8,974 nucleotides of DNA, from the NCBI GenBank assembly GCA_002299785.1, contig DBNL01000157.1:39025-47998 (forward strand), written 5' to 3'. The notes under the pieces are model-generated. The model saw only the letters and a program-made list of their open reading frames with translations, did no database searches and was not told the origin of the DNA. This DNA comes from Verrucomicrobia bacterium UBA673 (GTDB taxonomy: Bacteria; Verrucomicrobiota; Verrucomicrobiia; Limisphaerales; UBA1096). A program made the position numbers and the translations under genes. Within the stretch, counting starts at the first letter, position 1; each line of letters starts with the position of its first letter. Positions 1-5,343 of this stretch are shown piece after piece.

Positions 1-1322
1 ACCGCGAACGCCTTCATTTTGGCCAACAGATCGGGTTGCCGCGCCGACACATCGATCGTCTCGCTGATATCTTTTTTCAAGTCGTACAAAGCCCATGGCT
101 GGTTCTTTTTGGCCTTGATGGCTTTCCATTGGCCTTTTCGAACTGCGGTTTGGCTGCCGAACTCCCAGTAAAGCATTTCGTGTTTTTCCTGTTCTCCGAC
201 TCCAATCAATGTCGGGAGAAACGACAAACCGTCGATGTCACCCGGAGCCTTAGCGCCAGTGAGTTCGGCCAGCGTCGGCAACACGTCCGGGTGATAAAAA
301 ATCAGGTCGCTGACCTTCCCTGCCTTGATTTTTCCGGGCCAACGGACGAGATACGGAATGCGCAGCCCGCCTTCGTACAGGTTGCCCTTGCCGCCGCGAA
401 ACTCGACGCCGGTTCGCGGGTTGACGTTCGGCCCGAAAAACCCCCGCGGGTGTTCGCTACTGCGGAAGCGATCCTGTCCACCGTTGTCGCCGGTGAAGAA
501 AACGATCGTGTCGTCCTCGAGTTTCAACTCCCGCAACAGGTCGAGCACCTGGCCGACGTTGAAATCGACCATGCTCACCATCGCGGCGTAGTTTTTCACA
601 TCCTGGCCAATGGCCGGGTCGTCGATCCACTTTTCGCCCTTGTAGAGTTCCCAAGCCGGATCGTCCCTCGGGATGTCGTACATGCCGTGCGGCGGCGTGA
701 TCGGGAAATAGCAAAAGAACGGCTCGTCTTTGTTTGCACGGATGAACTTCAGCCCTTCCTTCATGATCGGATAATGCGAGTATGTTTTACCCGAGCGGCC
801 GCCGATGTTGCCTTCCAGCTTCACCTCCTCGCTGTTGCGAATGAGATATGGCGGAAAAAACGAATGCGCGTGCACCTGGTCGTAGTAGCCGTAAAATACG
901 TCGAAGCCGTGCTGCTCCGGCACACCGGTCGAGTCCCGGCCGCCGCATCCCCACTTGCCAAAACCGCCAGTCGCGTAACCACTGTCCTTGAGCATCGAGG
1001 CGATCGTCGGTTCGCCGGCCCGCAGCGGCGTCCCGCCGCCGTTCGCACGAACCGAGGCGTGTCCCGCGTGCTTGCCCGTCATCAGATTGCAGCGCAGCGG
1101 CGCGCAGACCGGCGCCCCGGCCAACGCCGACGTGAACCGGATTCCCTCCGCCGCAAAGCGGTCGATGTTGGGAGTCTTGATGTACGGATTCCCCATGTGC
1201 GACAGCTCGTAATACGCAAGCTCGTCGGACATTATGTAAACGATGTTCGGCTTCTTCGCAGCCAACACCGTGACCGCCAAGCCGACCAAAACCGCAGTTG
1301 ATAAAAAGAAACGGAAACGCAT
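1..1322 (-). CDS. Secreted Cys-type sulfatase (arylsulfatase A-like), 3' end cut by window edge
   Basis: Predicted to hydrolyse sulfate esters, probably on sulfated polysaccharides, in the periplasm or outside the cell. The minus-strand frame from ATG at 1322-1320 stays open for 440 codons to the left edge; the few missing residues lie outside. Residues 1-21 form a Sec signal peptide (MRFRFF, then a hydrophobic stretch, cleavage near VLA). The formylglycine signature C-A-P-L-R is at residues 73-77, so Cys73 would be oxidised by a formylglycine-generating enzyme. Other landmarks are the N-terminal metal segment SDEL (32-35), GKW (122-124), HAH (151-153), PPH (210-212), the metal-binding GDNGG (278-282) and GGKGNLYEGG (310-319). 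The family usually has DDLG and GKWHLG; here Glu34 replaces the second Asp, and GKWGCGG replaces GKWHLG. No clear Shine-Dalgarno precedes the ATG. Its GC content is high (44 of 60 bases at 1081-1140). The sulfatase call is firm; the substrate is unknown. Confidence 0.95.
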   Translation of the reverse strand, partial: MRFRFFLSTAVLVGLAVTVLAAKKPNIVYIMSDELAYYELSHMGNPYIKTPNIDRFAAEGIRFTSALAGAPVCAPLRCNLMTGKHAGHASVRANGGGTPLRAGEPTIASMLKDSGYATGGFGKWGCGGRDSTGVPEQHGFDVFYGYYDQVHAHSFFPPYLIRNSEEVKLEGNIGGRSGKTYSHYPIMKEGLKFIRANKDEPFFCYFPITPPHGMYDIPRDDPAWELYKGEKWIDDPAIGQDVKNYAAMVSMVDFNVGQVLDLLRELKLEDDTIVFFTGDNGGQDRFRSSEHPRGFFGPNVNPRTGVEFRGGKGNLYEGGLRIPYLVRWPGKIKAGKVSDLIFYHPDVLPTLAELTGAKAPGDIDGLSFLPTLIGVGEQEKHEMLYWEFGSQTAVRKGQWKAIKAKKNQPWALYDLKKDISETIDVSARQPDLLAKMKAFA

Positions 1323-1411
1323 GGCAGGAAGACTACCCGTCAACCCGTCTTGGGAAAAAGAAAAATGGAAGTTCTCAGTATGAAACAACTGTTAGTCTGA
1401 TTAGCTGCTTG

Positions 1412-1451
1412 CATGAGCGGCTTCCTGCTCCTTCTTGGTATTGCCGCCATG
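1412..1451. repeat. Imperfect inverted repeat between sulfatase and pseudopilin genes
   Basis: The left arm at 1412-1421 (CATG-A-GCGGC) pairs with the right arm at 1443-1451 (GCCGC-CATG), giving nine base pairs with one bulged A at 1416 and a 21-base loop. No T-run follows on either strand, so this is not a standard intrinsic terminator. It lies in the 189-base gap downstream of the pseudopilin gene and upstream of the sulfatase gene. It could be an RNA structure, an operator or chance. The rest of the gap contains only a 10-base palindrome, TCAAATTTGA, at 1488-1497, 14 bases after the pseudopilin stop. Confidence 0.3.
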
Positions 1452-1511
1452 TTTGTGGAGAATGAAATTGGGAGAGTTGCCCAAAAATCAAATTTGAAAA
1501 ATTAGTCTTTG

Positions 1512-2369
1512 TTAGTATTTAACAAATCCAGTCCTTTCTTTCCACCATTGATAATCGAGTTTACCATTGGAATCAAAAGTCGGTGTACCCCAGCCATATT
1601 TCACTGGAACCTTCGTTGTTTTACTAAGCCATTTCCTGATTTCGGAATGACCATCAGCAAATGAAAAAGAACATCCCCCACTGTGGTGCGATGCAGGAGT
1701 ATCACCCCATTGACCGCGATTTGGGTCGTTAATGAAGTAACCGTCATTGATGGAGTCCGGATGCTCATCCAGAGTGACCCACGTGTTTCCTGGACTCGGA
1801 ACATCGGATATCTTCATGAATTGCCGGAACTGCTGAAGCAGGGCATTGCGCCCCTTAATCGTCGGGTCACCCTTGTTACTTGAGTTGAATCGGCCGAAAA
1901 AAGCATTCATCACATTACTGCGTAAACGGCCAGAGTAACGCCTTTGCTTCTGTGCTGTGCTTAGATATTTGTCCGCAGGGCACTTGTAAATCCCAAACGC
2001 TGAGGCGGTGTAGCGGGCCAAAACACCATTTTGTACCCAGGCGCGGTTAGTGACGCTTTGATCCGCAATGCCTCCGCCAGCTCCCCAAGTCATAACGTTA
2101 TTGACCCAATTATCGTATCGTTTGCTGGAGATTGATTGAATCGTTTCACTGACTCCAAAGTTATTACAAACGCGGTCATTGAAGTCTGTTGCGTAAAGAT
2201 GCCAAGCCTGCATCAATTGGCGACAATTATTTAGGCAAGCAATCCCTTGGCCTTTCGACTTGGCCTTCGCCAGGGCGGGCAGAAGCATTCCGGCCAAAAT
2301 CGCAATGATTGCGATCACCACCAGAAGCTCAATAAGGGTGAAAGCATTGCTTTTATTTTTTGTTTTCAT
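1512..2369 (-). CDS. Type II secretion/type IV-like prepilin protein with H-X9-DG motif
   Basis: Encodes a 285-residue pseudopilin-like protein, expected to be cut by a prepilin peptidase and anchored or assembled through its N-terminal helix. A short basic leader (MKTKNKSN) is followed by AFTLIELL; the predicted cut is between Ala9 and Phe10, with Glu14 as the conserved +5 residue. Ala instead of Gly at -1 is often seen in PVC relatives. A hydrophobic helix runs to about residue 32, followed by PALAKAKSKG and a Cys-X3-Cys (45, 49). Near the end, His229 followed nine residues later by Asp239-Gly240 fits the prepilin-processing-associated H-X9-DG motif. PVC genomes often carry many such proteins, usually of unknown individual role. 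The start is set by the leader; no strong Shine-Dalgarno is visible. The gene is distinctly AT-richer than the sulfatase (24 of 60 GC at 2101-2160) and does not seem to share its operon. Confidence 0.93.
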   Translation of the reverse strand: MKTKNKSNAFTLIELLVVIAIIAILAGMLLPALAKAKSKGQGIACLNNCRQLMQAWHLYATDFNDRVCNNFGVSETIQSISSKRYDNWVNNVMTWGAGGGIADQSVTNRAWVQNGVLARYTASAFGIYKCPADKYLSTAQKQRRYSGRLRSNVMNAFFGRFNSSNKGDPTIKGRNALLQQFRQFMKISDVPSPGNTWVTLDEHPDSINDGYFINDPNRGQWGDTPASHHSGGCSFSFADGHSEIRKWLSKTTKVPVKYGWGTPTFDSNGKLDYQWWKERTGFVKY

Positions 2370-2644
2370 TCAAAAGTTCAGATGTGCTAAATAAAAAAAT
2401 TATTTCGCTCTTTGGTCTCGCACCGAAAAAAATCAGCCCTTTGAGAATATTTTTCAAGGTATTTTTTTGTTGTGCAGAAAGATCTCATTTACCTTCAGCT
2501 ATCAATCCCTCGCCCGTCTTGCTGCCGTGTTTTTGCGCAAGAGGTCGATAGTTTAGAGGGGCTCATCACTACGTCTTCTGCTTGAAAATTGATGGCACCC
2601 TAGTGATGATGCAGCCGTTCTCAAGCCGCACGCAAATCAATGAT
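2370..2644. promoter_or_regulatory. Divergent intergenic region, presumed promoters in both directions
   Basis: These 275 bases separate the leftward pseudopilin gene from the rightward five-gene cluster, so both should be transcribed from here. The first 100 bases are AT-rich and include the A7/T7-framed hairpin at 2426-2468; the remainder is of mixed composition. I could not assign a convincing -35/-10 pair or a known riboswitch. The reading frame of the methyltransferase-like gene extends back to a TTG at 2582, with ATG codons at 2606 and 2609, but the residues encoded there do not look like the family. Confidence 0.5.
2426..2468. repeat. Imperfect hairpin framed by A7 and T7 tracts
   Basis: AAAAAAAT at 2426-2433 is complementary to ATTTTTTT at 2461-2468. 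Inside, CCTTTGAGAA (2438-2447) pairs with TTTTCAAGG (2451-2459) apart from one bulged T and one G-T pair, around a 3-base loop. The two stems are separated by four unpaired bases on the left and one on the right. Because A- and T-tracts flank it, it looks like a weak intrinsic terminator from either side. It sits 56 bases upstream of the pseudopilin start and about 175 bases upstream of the methyltransferase-like gene, so it could act in a leader or as an AT-rich bent promoter element. Confidence 0.4.
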
Positions 2645-3808
2645 ATGAGACATAGGACTGACCGTATCCTTACCACACATGTTGGCAGCCTGGCGCGGCC
2701 ACGCAATGTGCTGGATCTGCTTTTTGCCAAGGAACGGCAGGAGGAATATGATGCCGACCTGTTCGAATCCTCCGTAAGTGATGCGGTATCTGACATAGTG
2801 AGAGAGCAGGTTGGTGTGGGGATTGATATCGTGTGTGATGGTGAGCAGAGCAAATCCAGCTTCCTAACCTACATTGCCGAACGGTTAAAGGGATTTTCTC
2901 CAAGCGAAAAACAGGGAGAGGATTTGTGGGTGGAATCCCGCGAAACCATTGCTTTTCCTGAATTCTACGACGCCCACCGCAAGGCCCGCGAAGGGCTCGT
3001 GGCTAAGCCGGTGAAATTGGTCTGCACCGGCCCAGTGACATACGACGGGCACACGGTTCTGCAACGCGACATCTCAAACCTCAAGGCGGCCGCCCATGCC
3101 AATGAAGTCGGGGAAGCATTCATGACCGCCGTGTCGCCTTCTGATGTGGAGGGGCAGCAGCCAAATGAATTTTACAAGAGCGATGAGGAATACCTGTTTG
3201 CTATTGCTGAGGCGATGCACGAGGAATATCAGGCTATCGTGGATGCAGGATTGATTCTGCAGATCGATGATCCGCGGCTACTCACCTATTACATATCCCG
3301 GCCAGAGCTCAGCGTAACCGATTGCCGTCAATGGGCAGAGCTGCGGGTGGAGGCACTCAACCATGCGCTGAAGGGATTGCCAGAGGATCGCATTCGTTTC
3401 CACACCTGTTATGGGATCAACATTGGCCCGCGCGTGCACGAGATGAACCTGGCGGATATCGTCGATATCATGCTCAAGGTTAATGCTGGAGCCTATCTCT
3501 TTGAGGCCGGTAATCCGCGCCACGAGCATGAATGGCAGGTGTGGGAAAATGTGAAGGTGCCCGAAGGCAAATCCCTCATCCCTGGCGTCATCTCCCACTC
3601 CACGCCACTGGTCGAGCACCCCGAGCTCATCGCCCAGCGACTGATTCGATTCTCTAATGTCGTTGGCAAGGAAAACATCATGGCCGGCAGCGACTGTGGG
3701 TTCGCTTCTTTTGCCGCTACCGAGCAGGAAATTCATCCCAGCATTGTCTGGGCGAAGTTCCAGAATTTGGCCGAAGGCGCGCGATTGGCTTCGCAAAAAC
3801 TCTGGTAA
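2645..3808 (+). CDS. Zinc-dependent methyltransferase-like protein, MetE C-terminal domain family
   Basis: A 387-residue cytoplasmic protein with the TIM-barrel fold of the catalytic half of cobalamin-independent methionine synthase (COG0620 type). That family uses zinc to activate a thiol for methyl or alkyl transfer. From the chosen ATG, the N-terminal TTHVGSLARP (residues 10-19) is typical. All expected zinc ligands are present: His253 and Cys255 in FHTCYG, Glu287 in LFEAGN and Cys351 in GSDCGF. QIDDPRL (206-212) matches the substrate-side loop that reads QIDEP in MetE. It lacks the N-terminal half of full MetE (about 750 residues), so a methionine synthase using polyglutamylated methyltetrahydrofolate is less likely than a specialised thiol alkyl/methyltransferase. 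In-frame upstream starts exist (TTG 2582, ATG 2606), but relatives begin a few residues before TDRILTTHVGS, which favours 2645; no Shine-Dalgarno decides it. It is the first gene of the cluster, 22 bases before the next. Fold is confident, substrate unknown. Confidence 0.88.
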   Translation: MRHRTDRILTTHVGSLARPRNVLDLLFAKERQEEYDADLFESSVSDAVSDIVREQVGVGIDIVCDGEQSKSSFLTYIAERLKGFSPSEKQGEDLWVESRETIAFPEFYDAHRKAREGLVAKPVKLVCTGPVTYDGHTVLQRDISNLKAAAHANEVGEAFMTAVSPSDVEGQQPNEFYKSDEEYLFAIAEAMHEEYQAIVDAGLILQIDDPRLLTYYISRPELSVTDCRQWAELRVEALNHALKGLPEDRIRFHTCYGINIGPRVHEMNLADIVDIMLKVNAGAYLFEAGNPRHEHEWQVWENVKVPEGKSLIPGVISHSTPLVEHPELIAQRLIRFSNVVGKENIMAGSDCGFASFAATEQEIHPSIVWAKFQNLAEGARLASQKLW

Positions 3809-3830
3809 CACCTCAATATTTCCCCAACCT

Positions 3831-4748
3831 ATGAAACACATCACCCGCCGTCACTTTCTTGGAACCGCTGCCGTATTGGCCACTGCTCCCACGCTGACAG
3901 CCCGACCGAAATTCCGTCTCAACTATATTCTCTCCTCGTCCATGTACGGCACTCTGCCCTTGAATACCATCCTGCCCGAGGTTTCCAAAACGGGGGCAGG
4001 CACCATCGATATCTGGCCGCGTGTGCACGGCAACCAACGGGAGCAGATCGAGGAAATGGGCTACGGAAAATTTGCCACACTACTGAAGACACATAGAACA
4101 AGGCTTGGCTGCATCACCCGGTATGACCTCGGCCCCTTTGGATTGCAGAAGGAGATGAAAGTCGCGCAAAAATTTGGTGCCAAGATGCTGGTATGTGGCG
4201 GACGCGGGCGCCAAGGACTCAAGGGAGTTGAACTCAAGGCCGAGGTAAAGAAATTTGCCGAGTTGTTAAAGCCACATGTTGCGGCGGCTGAGAAGGCGAA
4301 TCTTACCATTGCCATTGAAAACCATGGCAATAGCCTCATAGACTCGCCTGACTCCATGAAGTGGCTGATTGAGTTTTCCTCCACCAAGTATCTTGGTATT
4401 GCGCTTGCCCCCTATCACCTGGAAAACCTCAAGGTAGATGCTGATGGCCATGCCAAGCTCATCAAGGAACTGGGCAACCGTATCGCCATGTTTTACGCTT
4501 GGCAACACGGCATGGGTTGCTCCAAGAAACTACCCAAGGAGCAGGAACTGCTGCAAATGCCCGGGCGCGGAAAGCTCGACTTTGTGCCCATCGTGCGTGC
4601 GCTCAAACAGATCAACTATTCCGGCTTCACCAGCATTTTCATGCACCCGGTCCCCCGCGGCATTCCGATCCTGAAAGATACCACCGCCTGTACTGCTGAG
4701 ATCAACCTCGCAAGAACGTACTTGGAAAAGTGTCTCGCAGAAGCTTAG
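3831..4748 (+). CDS. Tat-exported sugar phosphate isomerase/epimerase-like TIM-barrel protein
   Basis: A 305-residue protein of the xylose-isomerase-like TIM-barrel superfamily, whose members isomerise, epimerise or cleave sugars and related polyols. It starts with a twin-arginine signal, TRRHFLGTAA (residues 5-14), so it is probably folded with its metal and exported to the periplasm. Visible landmarks are IDIWPRVHG (59-67), AIENHGNSL (161-169) with candidate metal ligand Glu163, GIALAPYHL (189-197), FYAWQHG (221-227) with His226, and SIFMHPVPRG (268-277). At GIALAPYHL, many isomerases carry a metal-binding Asp, and near residue 268-270 a final Glu; neither is obvious here, so catalysis may differ from the classical members. 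The frame is open from 3657, but that stretch overlaps the preceding gene and the Tat signal fixes the start at 3831. No Shine-Dalgarno is seen. The stop is 11 bases before the next likely start. Confidence 0.87.
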   Translation: MKHITRRHFLGTAAVLATAPTLTARPKFRLNYILSSSMYGTLPLNTILPEVSKTGAGTIDIWPRVHGNQREQIEEMGYGKFATLLKTHRTRLGCITRYDLGPFGLQKEMKVAQKFGAKMLVCGGRGRQGLKGVELKAEVKKFAELLKPHVAAAEKANLTIAIENHGNSLIDSPDSMKWLIEFSSTKYLGIALAPYHLENLKVDADGHAKLIKELGNRIAMFYAWQHGMGCSKKLPKEQELLQMPGRGKLDFVPIVRALKQINYSGFTSIFMHPVPRGIPILKDTTACTAEINLARTYLEKCLAEA

Positions 4749-4759
4749 TCCCCACAACC

Positions 4760-5341
4760 GTGAGCGATACCAATAAACCCAAGGTTCTCATCATCATTGG
4801 TGATGCCACTGAGACAGTGGACACGATGTACCCCTACTTTCGGTTGATCGAGGGGGGGTATGAGCCCGTGGTAGCTGCTCCAGAAAAGCGCACCTATCAG
4901 ATGGTGATGCACCAGAACAAACCCGGCTGGACGATTACCAAGGAATGGGAGGGTTACACGATGGATGCGGATATCGCCTTTGCTGACATTAACCCTGAGG
5001 AATATCTGGGCATCTTTTTTAGTGGAGGCCGCGCGCCAGAATACATTCGAGAAGACGAAGATTTGCTGCGCATCACGAAATACTTTTTTGAAAAGAACGC
5101 GCCAATCGCCAGCGTGTGCCACGGCGTGGAGATCGTGGCCCGCGCCGATTGCGCGAAGGGGAGGCGGATGGCCACGGTGCCGAAGGCAAAGTTTGACTTG
5201 GAAATTTGCGGGGGCATTTTTGTGGACGAGCCGTGCGTGATTGATGGCAACCTCATCAGTGGCCGCACCTTCTGGGACCACGGCCACTACATGGGCCCGT
5301 GGATGAAGCTCCTTGGCAAAGCCCGCGATGCGCAATCGTAA
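4760..5341 (+). CDS. DJ-1/PfpI family cysteine protein
   Basis: A 193-residue cytoplasmic protein with the alpha/beta fold of the DJ-1/PfpI/class I glutamine-amidotransferase-like superfamily. Known members act as peptidases, glyoxalases/deglycases, hydratases or stress chaperones. The nucleophile elbow ASVCHG places Cys120 next to His121, as in PfpI/YhbO-type enzymes. Glu19 in GDATETVD matches the acidic residue that tunes the Cys, and GGRAPEYIRED (89-99) with Glu94 resembles the loop giving the third catalytic residue from a neighbouring subunit. There is no signal peptide. GTG at 4760 is chosen as start because MSDTNKPKVLIII leads directly into the first beta strand and leaves an 11-base gap; GTG at 4730 is possible but would add ten unlike-family residues and overlap the previous gene by 19 bases. 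Its stop shares one base with the next ATG. A reactive carbonyl substrate made by the cluster is a plausible but unproven role. Confidence 0.88.
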   Translation: MSDTNKPKVLIIIGDATETVDTMYPYFRLIEGGYEPVVAAPEKRTYQMVMHQNKPGWTITKEWEGYTMDADIAFADINPEEYLGIFFSGGRAPEYIREDEDLLRITKYFFEKNAPIASVCHGVEIVARADCAKGRRMATVPKAKFDLEICGGIFVDEPCVIDGNLISGRTFWDHGHYMGPWMKLLGKARDAQS

Positions 5342-5343
5342 TG
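5339..5343 (+). promoter_or_regulatory. TAATG stop/start overlap (translational coupling)
   Basis: The TAA stop of the DJ-1/PfpI gene (5339-5341) shares its last A with the ATG of the cytochrome gene (5341-5343). Such overlaps usually mean that ribosomes finishing the first gene reinitiate on the second. The signal peptide beginning at this ATG confirms it as the real start. Confidence 0.8.

Noticed and set aside
36..1301. 421-codon open frame on the plus strand
   Set aside because: It lies fully antisense to the sulfatase, whose minus-strand frame shows a signal peptide and all main family motifs. The plus-strand product has no recognisable domain. The high GC content opposite a coding frame explains its length.
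1360..1458. A 36-codon minus-strand frame beginning at the ATG at 1451-1449
   Set aside because: It is short, arginine-rich at the start, has no domain or good ribosome site, and overlaps the other small frames in the gap.
2582..2644. Upstream starts (TTG 2582, ATG 2606/2609) for the methyltransferase-like gene
   Set aside because: The extra 21 residues do not resemble the family, which begins just before TDRILTTHVGS, and no Shine-Dalgarno favours them.
3657..3830. Start of the isomerase-like gene at 3657
   Set aside because: It would overlap 152 bases of the preceding gene and put the Tat signal 58 residues inside the protein. The ATG at 3831 places the signal at the N-terminus.
3278..3844. 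188-codon minus-strand open frame
   Set aside because: It is antisense to the zinc-ligand region of the methyltransferase-like gene and has no family features.
4745..5335. 196-codon minus-strand open frame
   Set aside because: It mirrors the DJ-1/PfpI gene, which has an intact Cys-His site and operon spacing. The antisense product shows no domain.
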